Shown: in pieces, positions 13,550 through 20,531 of the stretch
Layout of the letters: every line of letters begins with the position of its first letter
Position numbering within the stretch: the stretch's first letter is position 1
Source: a virus
IMG/VR virus record: IMGVR_UViG_3300025280_003577
Location: 1 to 24,181 of that record
Direction: 5' to 3' (one strand)
DNA: 24,181 nt
Program-made: the position numbers and the translations under genes
Notes under the pieces: generated by a model
Told to the model about the DNA's origin: nothing
Databases searched by the model: none
What the model saw: the letters and a program-made list of their open reading frames with translations, nothing else

Positions 13550-13861
13550 TTATTTTCGGATCAGATAGCCGCCTGCGGTCGGAGTGACATTTGTGGGGAC
13601 AGGAAACTGGCCGAGGCTGTTGCCACAGAGGCATGTTTCACTACCACAAAGTTGGTCGTGGGTTTTCTTGGCCTGGGACTCAGTGACGAGTAAATCTGGT
13701 CCAGATACAAGCGTCTTGATAGTACAAGACGTGCCATGGAAACTGTTTGTGACAGTGATTTTTTCAAATAGATTAGCACGCTTGCTTCGTGACCTGGGGG
13801 CCTTCTTTCCTGGGATAAAGCCGTCAGTCAATTTTATTTTGCCTTCGTGTCGTTTCATCAT
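13550..13861 (-). CDS. Small protein of unknown function with C-terminal cysteines
   Basis: A 103-residue protein with a basic N-terminal third (KKAPRSRSKR) and a cysteine-rich segment, CGSETCLCGNSLGQ, near residue 78. No family recognised. The start at 13861 (ATGATG) follows AAGGAG by seven bases. An open frame 40 codons further upstream runs back through the hairpin and the end of the next gene and is not believed. Its stop is six bases from hairpin 13521-13543. Confidence 0.6.
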   Translation of the reverse strand: MMKRHEGKIKLTDGFIPGKKAPRSRSKRANLFEKITVTNSFHGTSCTIKTLVSGPDLLVTESQAKKTHDQLCGSETCLCGNSLGQFPVPTNVTPTAGGYLIRK

Positions 13862-13899
13862 GGGGTTTCTCCTTTTCTTAGTTAGAGGGTGACTCAGGC

Positions 13900-13922
13900 C
13901 AGCCCCCTCTATGAGGGGGCTG
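13900..13922 (-). other. RNA hairpin in leader (copy 2 of 2)
   Basis: CAGCCCCCTC and GAGGGGGCTG form a perfect 10-pair stem with an ATA loop. It stands 38 bases before the ATG of the 13550-13861 gene and ten bases after the stop of 13933-14058. No T-run follows, so it resembles an RNA-processing or stability element more than a terminator. Confidence 0.6.
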
Positions 13923-13932
13923 AGTGAGTCGC

Positions 13933-14058
13933 CTAGACAGTTTTGATGCGGGCGTGTGTGAGGTCTGTGGAGTAGAGCCACTGACTACCGATTTCTCGGG
14001 CGGTGCCTCGGTCATCCGCGTAGATGGCTGTTATTTCCTGGGCGTATTTTTTCGTCAT
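13933..14058 (-). CDS. 41-residue protein of unknown function
   Basis: The reading begins MTKKYAQEITAIYADDRGT and ends with HARIKTV before TAG. AAAGGAGATC stands five bases before the ATG. The size is below many gene-finding cut-offs, but ribosome site, spacing (11 bases after the neighbour) and amino-acid composition are those of a real small phage gene. No family recognised. Confidence 0.55.
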   Translation of the reverse strand: MTKKYAQEITAIYADDRGTAREIGSQWLYSTDLTHARIKTV

Positions 14059-14069
14059 TGTGATCTCCT

Positions 14070-14279
14070 TTACAAAAGGACTATTTTCAAGGCATTTCGC
14101 TTAGCAAAGGCCGCTCGCTCGTCTATCATGGCGTCGAAGTCGACTTCATCGTCTGGATCGTATGCGCGTGTCCATATCACGCTGCCCCGTCCGAATGACT
14201 CAGTGGTCAACATCTCAACGATTTTGCCTGTGGTCTCGAAGTCGCTAGAATCGTGTCCGGCATGTGCTTTCGTGTGCAT
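14070..14279 (-). CDS. Small acidic protein, first gene of the leftward operon
   Basis: A 69-residue protein beginning MHTKAHAGHDSS, then ETTGKIVEMLTTE and an acidic stretch DPDDEVDFDAMIDERAAFAK. I chose ATG 14279 because AAGGAG lies six bases upstream. It is the first gene after the strong promoter at 14324-14352, with an untranslated leader of about 36 bases. No family recognised. First genes after a divergent control region are often regulators or host take-over proteins, but nothing in the sequence decides this. Confidence 0.6.
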   Translation of the reverse strand: MHTKAHAGHDSSDFETTGKIVEMLTTESFGRGSVIWTRAYDPDDEVDFDAMIDERAAFAKRNALKIVLL

Positions 14280-14323
14280 GTGTTTCTCCTTGGTTTGTTT
14301 TCTTTTTCCTACCCTCTGAAACA

Positions 14324-14352
14324 ATATTAGCCGATTCTTTTCCCAATGTCAA
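14324..14352 (-). promoter_or_regulatory. Strong sigma70-like promoter, leftward
   Basis: On the minus strand this reads TTGACA (14347-14352), 17 bases, TAATAT (14324-14329). The -35 box is perfect and the -10 close to consensus, with A-tracts immediately upstream in the UP-element position. It would drive the leftward operon from 14279, starting transcription near 14316. Confidence 0.75.
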
Positions 14353-14353
14353 G

Positions 14354-14402
14354 CTTTTTTTTGTTACAGAACTCTTTTTTTTGTTACAGAAACTCTTTTT
14401 TT
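14354..14402. repeat. In-phase A/T-tract direct repeats between divergent promoters
   Basis: Runs of 8, 8 and 7 T start at 14355, 14375 and 14396, each of the first two followed by GTTACAGAA. The spacing of 20 and 21 bases is two helical turns, so the tracts lie on one face of the DNA and should bend it. They lie upstream of both divergent promoters. Confidence 0.7.
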
Positions 14403-14403
14403 G

Positions 14404-14432
14404 TTGACTGGCACTGATTTTAAGGCTATTTT
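14404..14432 (+). promoter_or_regulatory. Sigma70-like promoter, rightward, for a leaderless mRNA
   Basis: TTGACT (14404-14409), 17 bases, TATTTT (14427-14432). The ATG of the next gene begins six bases after the -10 box, so transcription would start at or next to the ATG. No ribosome site is present. Confidence 0.6.
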
Positions 14433-14438
14433 CACCGT

Positions 14439-14636
14439 ATGGATGAGAAACCTTCTGTTCTAGGAGAAAAGCGGACACGTCAAGTGACGGTGACCATCGT
14501 AGAGACCGTGCATCAGTGTGCCTGGTGTACGGAGCTGTTTTGGGCTAAAAATAAGAATCGGCATACCTGCTCAGGCCGGTGTCGTCTGCAGCTGTACCGA
14601 AAGGGGGGCGGTGTCCATGGCGCGCGTCACAGATGA
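14439..14636 (+). CDS. Small zinc-finger protein on the plus strand
   Basis: A 65-residue protein. Residues about 27-50 read CAWCTELFWAKNKNRHTCSG followed by RCRLQLYRK. This is two Cys pairs (CxxC and C-x3-C) with the TCSGRCR ending typical of small zinc-knuckle proteins. It is transcribed away from the main operon, from a promoter that gives no leader. That arrangement is familiar for phage repressor or control genes, so a regulatory role is plausible but not shown. It overlaps the next gene by 20 bases. Confidence 0.65.
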   Translation: MDEKPSVLGEKRTRQVTVTIVETVHQCAWCTELFWAKNKNRHTCSGRCRLQLYRKGGGVHGARHR

Positions 14637-14793
14637 CATACCTGATCCAAAGAATGCCAACCTCGGCACCGAGCGCGGGCGAGGCATGTTGGGCCACTCT
14701 TTGCGCGCTTATGGGGCAGGACGATCTATTTTGGTTGATCAGGATAACGTCACTAGTGGATGTAATTGCAGAGCTGCCAGAGGTTACGCTTAA
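14617..14793 (+). CDS. Short ParB-N-like protein, probably truncated
   Basis: The 58 residues contain NANLGTERGRGMLGHSLRAY and GAGRSILVDQDN. This is the opening of a ParB-like domain common in phages and mobile elements (TERG, SLR and GAGRSILVD are hallmark words). The family normally continues with a G-N-K-T type segment and another 100 or more residues. Here it ends after NVTSGCNCRAARGYA at TAA. It may be a remnant or a mini-version. It is convergent with the endolysin gene, 14 bases away. Confidence 0.55.
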   Translation: MARVTDDIPDPKNANLGTERGRGMLGHSLRAYGAGRSILVDQDNVTSGCNCRAARGYA

Positions 14794-14807
14794 TATTCTC
14801 TTTCACT

Positions 14808-15329
14808 CTACGAGATCCAGGTCATAGCTGCTTTTCTGACGGCGCGGATGCGAGTAGACCACCCCCGCCCGAAAACCGGCCAGAGCGTACCCTGCCGCGC
14901 TCGCTTAAGAAAATCAAGTCGCTCCTCACACATGGACGTGACTACGTCCGAGGCGCGTGCCCGTGCAGCTGCACGCAGGGTACGCGGCCCAATTTTTCCA
15001 TCCTGCGTAGCACCCAGCACTTTTTGCAGCCAACGGGCAGATCTTCCAGGCCCAGAATTAACGGCCTGATCAAAAACAATCAGATCAATCCCGGTCGGCA
15101 AGCGGTCACAAGCACACACCTCCCAGTATCGTTTACGATAGATACGGGCAACGGCTCCCGGTGAGATGTTTCTCAGATCGTCTTTTGTCCGAGTACGCCC
15201 ACAGGCACGTCGAAAGGTGCGCAGTGTAATCCCCTTATTTGTCGCGCCTCCAGGATCAGCAGGATGATCGACATACCCCCCTTCGTACCTGAGAATCTTT
15301 TTCAATGCCTCTGCAAAATTGTGTTCCAT
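14808..15329 (-). CDS. Endolysin, GH108-type N-acetylmuramidase with PG-binding domain
   Basis: A 173-residue enzyme that cuts peptidoglycan at host lysis. EGGYVDHPADPGGATNKGIT (16-35) is the catalytic signature of glycoside hydrolase family 108, with Glu16 the expected acid. WEVCACDRLPTGIDLIVFDQAVNSG (about 69-93) matches the family, and the second half (ARWLQKVLGATQDGKIGPRT) is the peptidoglycan-binding part. There is no signal peptide, so export would need a holin. AAAGGAGAGGAGC precedes the ATG. It is the last gene of the lysis-type cluster and is convergent with the plus-strand genes. Confidence 0.9.
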   Translation of the reverse strand: MEHNFAEALKKILRYEGGYVDHPADPGGATNKGITLRTFRRACGRTRTKDDLRNISPGAVARIYRKRYWEVCACDRLPTGIDLIVFDQAVNSGPGRSARWLQKVLGATQDGKIGPRTLRAAARARASDVVTSMCEERLDFLKRARQGTLWPVFGRGWSTRIRAVRKAAMTWIS

Positions 15330-15379
15330 GCTCCTCTCCTTTCTACCTCAAGAGGCACCCCACCACGGTATATAATTTT

Positions 15380-15676
15380 CTATGGCTCCGTTCCTATCGT
15401 ATCCGTCCGAATAAATGCCTTTGCCCGAGCGCAGTCAATGCGCAGAAAACGACCATCAGCCTCTCTATGCTCCCGATAGGTAAGACGTGCTAGCTCGGGC
15501 AAGGTGCAATAATAATCCTGCAACGCGCGTTCATAGGCAGCAAGACGGTCGAGGCTTCGTGTCGCCATATCAACTGCAAGATGTCCCGTTTTTGTGAGAG
15601 GGACACAACTCCCAGAGATGCTAGCAGCGTATGCTAGTCCTACGACTGCGGCCCCTATAGTAAAAGATAGTCGCAT
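15380..15676 (-). CDS. Secreted or lipoprotein candidate, spanin-like position
   Basis: A 98-residue protein with an N-terminal hydrophobic segment, IGAAVVGLAYAASIS, followed by GSC at 22-24. The cysteine would suit a lipoprotein, but the preceding residues fit the lipobox poorly, so ordinary signal-peptide cleavage is equally possible. The rest is helical with two Cys (YYCTLPELARLTY and RIDCARAK). Position directly upstream of the endolysin suggests an outer spanin or similar lysis role, which is an inference. AAGGAGTG precedes the ATG by six bases. Confidence 0.6.
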   Translation of the reverse strand: MRLSFTIGAAVVGLAYAASISGSCVPLTKTGHLAVDMATRSLDRLAAYERALQDYYCTLPELARLTYREHREADGRFLRIDCARAKAFIRTDTIGTEP

Positions 15677-15699
15677 AATTCACTCCTTGGTCTCTTCTT

Positions 15700-16008
15700 T
15701 TACCCTTTGCGTGTTCGGGCGGGGCACTGTAAAGACTGAACCAGCGACTGAGTTGCTCGGCTCATTTTCGTCTTAGTCGGCTCAAAATCTAGACCTTTCA
15801 TGCCTAGTTTCTTTATGCCTACAACCCGCTGCTGTTCTATCAAAATTAAACTAATTGCCTCGGCAAAATCTGTTGTCAGGCTCGCTATCGTATGAAGAGA
15901 ATCCTGATAGTGAAGTGTTTCTATCCTATAGTCCACTAACACCCCCCGGATACGGGCAACGAGGAGGGCATGGCCTGTATCTTCTGAAGACACATCTGAT
16001 CGACGCAT
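15700..16008 (-). CDS. Small protein of unknown function
   Basis: A 102-residue protein, mostly helical, with a central SLTTDFAEAISLILIEQQ segment and a basic C-terminus (CPARTRKG). No family recognised. Its ribosome site AGGAGGGG is strong, and the start lies 73 bases inside the preceding gene, a long overlap. It is 23 bases from the next gene. Confidence 0.6.
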   Translation of the reverse strand: MRRSDVSSEDTGHALLVARIRGVLVDYRIETLHYQDSLHTIASLTTDFAEAISLILIEQQRVVGIKKLGMKGLDFEPTKTKMSRATQSLVQSLQCPARTRKG

Positions 16009-16310
16009 GAGTCCCCTCCTAAAAGCATCCGGCGTGCATACGAGGAATCAACATGCAGCATTAAGCAGATCCATTCAAAGCTGAAGGGCATATCCTTTGT
16101 GCTTTTAAACCACAGATGAGCTTCCTCTTGCTCATCTGTATAGCGCGATATGGTTGCCTTTGCCACATTCTGAGGACAAGGCCGAAAATAGGCCCGGTAT
16201 GCGTTCTCAAGAACAGCCCAGGCAAGTCTTTGCTCGCCTGTCAAAACCCTATTTTGCAGGATCTCTTTCATCGTATGTGAAATCTCTGGAATCTTCATTT
16301 TGGACCCCAT
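15936..16310 (-). CDS. Phage protein with PFSFEWIC motif, possible DNA-binding
   Basis: A 124-residue protein. The order LTGEQRLAWAVLENAYRAYF, then AHLWFKSTKDMPFSFEWICL, then VDSSYARRMLL matches a phage family I know by pattern, where a tryptophan-rich PFSF-x-W-x-C segment precedes a short helix-turn-helix-like end. The role is unknown, perhaps transcriptional. The C-terminal 25 residues after RRMLL overlap the next gene's ribosome site and start and look less conserved. MGSK at 16310 or the internal Met four codons on could be the start; neither has a clear ribosome site. Confidence 0.6.
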   Translation of the reverse strand: MGSKMKIPEISHTMKEILQNRVLTGEQRLAWAVLENAYRAYFRPCPQNVAKATISRYTDEQEEAHLWFKSTKDMPFSFEWICLMLHVDSSYARRMLLGGDSCVDQMCLQKIQAMPSSLPVSGGC

Positions 16311-16353
16311 CCCTGCTTGCCTGCTCCTGTAATGCGAGCAGTTTATCAGATTG

Positions 16354-16677
16354 TTATTCTCCTCTCACATACAAAACACTCATCTGAGTAGTCAGCACCC
16401 GGAATGCTCGGGTATCAATAGTCGGATCTGTTCGAGCCGCTACAAGTTTATTATCCAGCACCCGCGCTTTTTGCCATCGGGGGTCGTCGGCATCACACCA
16501 CTCCGCATCCTGCTCCGCATATTTCCCGAGATCCTCCGCCATTCTGGCATAGGCGGCTTCTTTTTGTTGTGTCGGGGTCACTGTAATTTCCCTCCTATAC
16601 ATGCCTCGAAAAAAAACTACGATGCAAGTAGCAATGGCAATACCTATGATCGTTTCTATGTCAACTTTAAAATCCAT
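16354..16677 (-). CDS. Single-pass membrane protein
   Basis: A 107-residue protein with one hydrophobic segment (IIGIAIATCIVVFF, about 10-23) followed by basic residues RGMYRR and a soluble helical C-terminus. One transmembrane helix near the N-terminus and a position in the lysis-type cluster would suit a holin-like or inner-spanin-like protein. The basic residues after the helix suggest the C-terminus is cytoplasmic, which argues against a spanin. TAAGGA, overlapping the helicase stop, serves as ribosome site. Confidence 0.6.
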   Translation of the reverse strand: MDFKVDIETIIGIAIATCIVVFFRGMYRREITVTPTQQKEAAYARMAEDLGKYAEQDAEWCDADDPRWQKARVLDNKLVAARTDPTIDTRAFRVLTTQMSVLYVRGE

Positions 16678-16689
16678 ACTAGGTAATCC

Positions 16690-18342
16690 TTACCAGGCTA
16701 CCGCCTGGTGAGAGCCACCGCCCCCTAAGAAAAGATGTTCCTTCGCCCGAGAAACGGCGACATAAAACTGGCGTAGGACAGTGTCATGGCTTTTTATGGA
16801 GCCCGTCCAAGACTCCCACCCGCTATACGACAGATCAGGAAAGACGTAGACCCAATCGGCCTCTCCTCCTTTCACCGAGTGAATCGTGCCGATAGTGGGT
16901 ACACCCGGGGCGGGACGGTTCTCTGGGACCTTCCACCCGTGTATACCGCTCTTTTGATGAACACGTGCGAAATAGTCGATCCGTGCTTGGTGAGAATCTA
17001 GAGCATGGTCTAAGAGCCAGACTAAGTCCCCATTCAAAAGAGGCTCCAGTGCTGCGGGATCACACAGGGACGCAATATAATCAAGCGGCAAGTCTTCTGT
17101 CGTGGTAGGAGGGGTATCCGTCTTGAGCCGTGCTTTTGTATTTCGTTGGAAGACGCCTTTTACCTGGACAAGAGAAGCCCATCGACGCAACTCATCCCAA
17201 GTCCACGTCAACCGACCTGTTTCGTCCTCGTGAGGCGCGCGGAAAGAGACTAAGCGATCTACTGTAGCGATACCCCTACTAGGACGTGATAGCGGATTCC
17301 AACGGGCTTTTGTCGGGCGGTACGCGTTGGCAAAGGCAATGCCTTCCTCTCTAAATCGCTTGATAAGCGGGTCGAGTTGGTAGCCACATGCGGCCAGGAT
17401 CATCAATGATTTACGCTGTTTCTCGGCCTGTTCGTGTAGAGATAAAAGTTCGTGAGGGGCGTGCCAGTTGCATGACTGCTGCGAGACCTCACCCTCCCCT
17501 CGCCCTTTATACGGAGCATACGGCTTCTCAATGCGATCAGAAATGAGATGGACCCAGGCTTGACAGTGCGTATGAATTTGAGGAGGCAGTCGGTACGATT
17601 GATCCAGGATACGGCATTCACGAGGCGTCTGGTTTATCAGGCTCTCAGGGTCGGCACCCCTCCACTGGTAGAGGCACTGATCTTCATCCCCACAAATCAA
17701 GACAAAATCTGCATATTGCCCCATCTTAGAGACGACCGAAAACTCCAGCTTTGAAAAATCTTGAGCCTCATCCACCATCAACAAACTCGCTCCAAACGGC
17801 ATCCCTTCGTAGTCCAAATACCACCGCTCGATCATGTCGGTAAAATCAATCAGGCCGTTTTCTCTTTTCCACTCTTCCCACAGATGAGCAAACGCAAGGA
17901 CACTTTCTGTCCACGCTCCTCGGGGGATCATCTGATGCCGGTTCAGATCATACTGATCGAGCAGGTCATCACCCTTGCCCCCGCTACTGCGCTCAATCGA
18001 CACCTCCTCATCGTCTTCTGGCGAACGAATCCGCGTACTGACTGCCATCTCCCAGCCTGGATTATCCGCGTTCCACTCTGCGATATGCCCATTCACCAAC
18101 TCAGGCCGCCCCATTTCCCGATAGCAGATGGCGTGCAAGGTGCCGACATGATCGCGCACGACAGGCAGTCCACGAGAGGCGAGTTCATTTGCGGCTGCAT
18201 TGGTCATGCTCACAATGACAAGCGCATCATTCCGCTGATATCTGCGGACTGCCTTACGGGCAGACTCCACCAGGGCAGTCGTTTTTCCACACCCAGGCGG
18301 CCCCATCATCAACACGACATTTGACTCTTGATCCAGCTGCAT
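16690..18342 (-). CDS. UvrD/Rep-like SF1 helicase
   Basis: A 550-residue 3'-5' type DNA helicase. Walker A is GPPGCGKT (14-21), the early motif VSMTNAAANEL is at about 43-53, motif II is DEAQDF (190-195), motif III QCLYQWRGAD (221-230), motif V TIHSVKGGEAD (near 500) and motif VI AVSRAKEHL (near 535). It is compact compared with the roughly 720 residues of UvrD, as is common in phages. AAGGGG precedes the ATG. A possible promoter lies within the repeat region just upstream. Its place beside a primase-like gene points to phage replication. Confidence 0.92.
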   Translation of the reverse strand: MQLDQESNVVLMMGPPGCGKTTALVESARKAVRRYQRNDALVIVSMTNAAANELASRGLPVVRDHVGTLHAICYREMGRPELVNGHIAEWNADNPGWEMAVSTRIRSPEDDEEVSIERSSGGKGDDLLDQYDLNRHQMIPRGAWTESVLAFAHLWEEWKRENGLIDFTDMIERWYLDYEGMPFGASLLMVDEAQDFSKLEFSVVSKMGQYADFVLICGDEDQCLYQWRGADPESLINQTPRECRILDQSYRLPPQIHTHCQAWVHLISDRIEKPYAPYKGRGEGEVSQQSCNWHAPHELLSLHEQAEKQRKSLMILAACGYQLDPLIKRFREEGIAFANAYRPTKARWNPLSRPSRGIATVDRLVSFRAPHEDETGRLTWTWDELRRWASLVQVKGVFQRNTKARLKTDTPPTTTEDLPLDYIASLCDPAALEPLLNGDLVWLLDHALDSHQARIDYFARVHQKSGIHGWKVPENRPAPGVPTIGTIHSVKGGEADWVYVFPDLSYSGWESWTGSIKSHDTVLRQFYVAVSRAKEHLFLGGGGSHQAVAW

Positions 18343-18369
18343 ATGTGCCCCTTCTCTTCTATGACGTAC

Positions 18370-18398
18370 CTATAAATTAGGCACGACAGATGTAACAA
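18370..18398 (-). promoter_or_regulatory. Possible promoter for the UvrD-like helicase
   Basis: On the minus strand this reads TTGTTA (18393-18398), 17 bases, TTATAG (18370-18375). It lies inside copy 1 of the 58-bp direct repeat. Both boxes are partial matches. Confidence 0.35.
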
Positions 18399-18442
18399 TG
18401 TCACACCAGTTCCCTGCCTTCGTGTGGCGCGTAATCCTCAAT
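18385..18442. repeat. 58-bp direct repeat, copy 1
   Basis: Matches 18504-18560 over its whole length except for one missing base (GTCACACC here, GTACACC there). Part of the 329-base gap 18343-18671 between the UvrD-like and primase-like genes. Confidence 0.75.
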
Positions 18443-18503
18443 TGTAAACCGTTTTTTCTCACTTTTTCTTGCATAATTGCGTGGTTTTCGCGCTAGTTGG
18501 TGT

Positions 18504-18560
18504 GACAGATGTAACAATGTACACCAGTTCCCTGCCTTCGTGTGGCGCGTAATCCTCAAT
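18504..18560. repeat. 58-bp direct repeat, copy 2
   Basis: Second copy, 57 bases. A shorter related stretch, ATGTCACACC with CACCAGTT, follows at about 18583-18605. The one-base deletion would break any reading frame, so the conserved unit is more likely DNA or RNA than protein. Confidence 0.75.
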
Positions 18561-18608
18561 AGAATCAAGCACTTAGAGGCAAATGTCACACCTGTGCACC
18601 AGTTTTTG

Positions 18609-18646
18609 AAGAAAAAAAAAGTTTTTTTTATTTTTTTTCTGTTTTT
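18609..18646. other. A/T-rich tract, origin candidate
   Basis: A run of A followed by long T-runs (T8, A, T8, CTG, T5) next to the two 58-bp direct repeats and between two replication genes. Repeats plus an easily melted tract are the usual parts of a phage origin. No DnaA box is evident to me. Confidence 0.4.
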
Positions 18647-18671
18647 GCCCCCTATGTAGTGTTGGTGTGCG

Positions 18672-20459
18672 TCAGTGGTACGTTTGTTCTGGCTTCGTTT
18701 CATCTTCTTTTCCTTCTGGCACGAGGGTCCCATCAAACGAAGTCAGCGGAATAACCCAGTACCGGACCCGTCTCCTTGTGCCCTGTTTACTCGACTGTCG
18801 AGCGCCATCGAGCTTCCGTACCTCTGCGCTCAGATCAGATCGTTTCCATTCTGGATCGAGCTTCTGGATGATCTGGCGGAGCCATTCAAAGGTCGTATAG
18901 TAGTGGCCTTCAAACACAAAAGCGTGCCCATTGTCGTAACTTTGGATGCACGATTCTCTTTTGGAGTGATGTGACGTGTTTCGGAGTGCAGCCACAAGGA
19001 TTGCTTGGAGGCGGGTGCCGTATGCCAGCTCCTCATATTCCTCCTCCTGGATAATCGCAAAGAGACGATTTAAGAGCCTAATCCATGTCGGTCGGGCAAC
19101 ACGTACAGGCTGCGTATTGATGTGGTGTACAACGAAGCCAAAGCGGGAAAAGACGTGCATGGTATCAAGGAGCTTCTCACCCTGAAATTTGACGAGCTGG
19201 GGACCGTCTGGAGTTTGAACCGTAAACTGATAACATCGTTCAGACCCGATCACGATCAAAGCAATGTGTATGACGCGGCATTCTTGGGTGTAGACGCTGC
19301 CTTCCTGAAGCCCGAGAAAGGACTCAATTTGAGCATACAGCTGGCTCGGGTCTTCTTCATCCGCGCTACGCCCTGATTCTTGCTCCTCCTGTGCCTGCTC
19401 AGCAAGTCTTTCTGAAGTATACGCTGTGACTACCGCCAACTCCTCTTCTTTGCGGGAAACGGCAAATATGGCCTTTTTTAGGGTGAATAGGTAATATGCT
19501 AGCCGATGTTCGTTTCTGTATTGCTTGCGAAACTCATACATAAGCGCGAGGGTATCTTCCGGCGACCATCCTCCGTACAGCGCTTGCAGGGCAATCGAAA
19601 AATCATATGCTGACTGGGACCCATCCCCCAGGTCTCGTCTACGTTTTTCCCAGGTCTTGGTGAATCGCGGGTCGAGATCAAGAATTTTGAATGCGTTCGG
19701 GCTCACATTTCCGCTGGAGAAAGTTAACCCTTGGATCTGCCCCTTGACCTTTTCGAGCGCCGACTCAGGAGCCGCATCTTTTACTGGAGGGAGGACATCT
19801 AAGAAATCGCCCAAACCAGCGTAGAGAGGCCCTGTTTCTATAATCGTACAGGGAACTGGGCTCGAGATTATTTTGTGGTTTCGTGAGCCTGGTAGGCGTA
19901 ATACTCGGCTTAAATCGTGCGTAGCATCTACGCTGTACTTGCCGATACGCCATGCTGCGGCTGCAAGAGCCGCATGGAGGCGCTTAGCCACGTCATGCGC
20001 TGCAAAACGATCTTCCGCGGACACAAGCAGCTCCGGCTCTTTTAGCGCCCATAGCGGCTGTAATCCATAGCCTGAGTGGATCAAATAAGATGGCTTCAGC
20101 TCGACCGCATCAATGATGCGTCGAGCTGTCTCAGTATCAGGAGGCAGGGTTTCATTTTTGTGGGCTTCTGGGTGGGCAATGTCCACGTCACCGTGGAGAA
20201 GCAATAAAGCCCTCACATCGGCTGATGCACCCCGCCAGCGGGGCCTTTGTTGACTTTGTCGTTCGCGAAGTCCTACTCCGTAATAGACATGCCAGGAGGA
20301 GTATTCCTTTACTATGGTCTGTGCCGCCTCCAGGTCATGGACAAAAAAACTACTGTGATCGGCCTTATTGTCAGGATTCAGGACCCAGAGCAGAAAATCC
20401 AGATCATCAGGTAGGGTGTCGAAAATAGGCTCTAAAAATGTGTATGTGGCATCAGACAT
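18672..20459 (-). CDS. Primase-polymerase-like replication protein
   Basis: A 595-residue protein. Its N-terminal part looks like an archaeo-eukaryotic/RepB-type primase. HGDVDIAHPEAH (89-100) supplies the two metal-binding Asp, LIHSGYGLQPLWAL (126-139) is the nucleotide-binding strand and turn, and DLSRVLRLPGSRNHK (about 187-201) is the third conserved block. A helical segment around 290-335 (YDFSIALQALYGGWSPEDTL) resembles primase C-terminal domains. The last 200 residues form a separate domain I do not recognise. No helicase Walker motif is present. AGGAGAGGGAG precedes the ATG. A GC-rich palindrome separates it from the upstream gene. Confidence 0.75.
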   Translation of the reverse strand: MSDATYTFLEPIFDTLPDDLDFLLWVLNPDNKADHSSFFVHDLEAAQTIVKEYSSWHVYYGVGLRERQSQQRPRWRGASADVRALLLLHGDVDIAHPEAHKNETLPPDTETARRIIDAVELKPSYLIHSGYGLQPLWALKEPELLVSAEDRFAAHDVAKRLHAALAAAAWRIGKYSVDATHDLSRVLRLPGSRNHKIISSPVPCTIIETGPLYAGLGDFLDVLPPVKDAAPESALEKVKGQIQGLTFSSGNVSPNAFKILDLDPRFTKTWEKRRRDLGDGSQSAYDFSIALQALYGGWSPEDTLALMYEFRKQYRNEHRLAYYLFTLKKAIFAVSRKEEELAVVTAYTSERLAEQAQEEQESGRSADEEDPSQLYAQIESFLGLQEGSVYTQECRVIHIALIVIGSERCYQFTVQTPDGPQLVKFQGEKLLDTMHVFSRFGFVVHHINTQPVRVARPTWIRLLNRLFAIIQEEEYEELAYGTRLQAILVAALRNTSHHSKRESCIQSYDNGHAFVFEGHYYTTFEWLRQIIQKLDPEWKRSDLSAEVRKLDGARQSSKQGTRRRVRYWVIPLTSFDGTLVPEGKEDETKPEQTYH

Positions 20460-20483
20460 CTCCCTCTCCTTCTCCTCACACCA

Positions 20484-20516
20484 AACTAAGGGGGGGGCCT
20501 AGGCCCCCCCTTAGTT
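20484..20516. terminator. GC-rich palindrome between two replication genes
   Basis: AACTAA, eight G and CCT face AGG, seven C and TTAGTT around the centre 20500/20501. The stem has about 16 pairs with one bulged G and almost no loop. There is no long T-run, so this is a terminator-like, processing or cruciform element rather than a standard intrinsic terminator. Confidence 0.5.
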
Positions 20517-20531
20517 ATCTTCTACTGGTGT

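Noticed and set aside
18401-18736. 111-codon minus-strand frame over the 58-bp repeats
   Set aside because: The two repeat copies are read in different frames, the product is Lys/Phe-rich from the A/T tract, and it overlaps the end of the primase gene.
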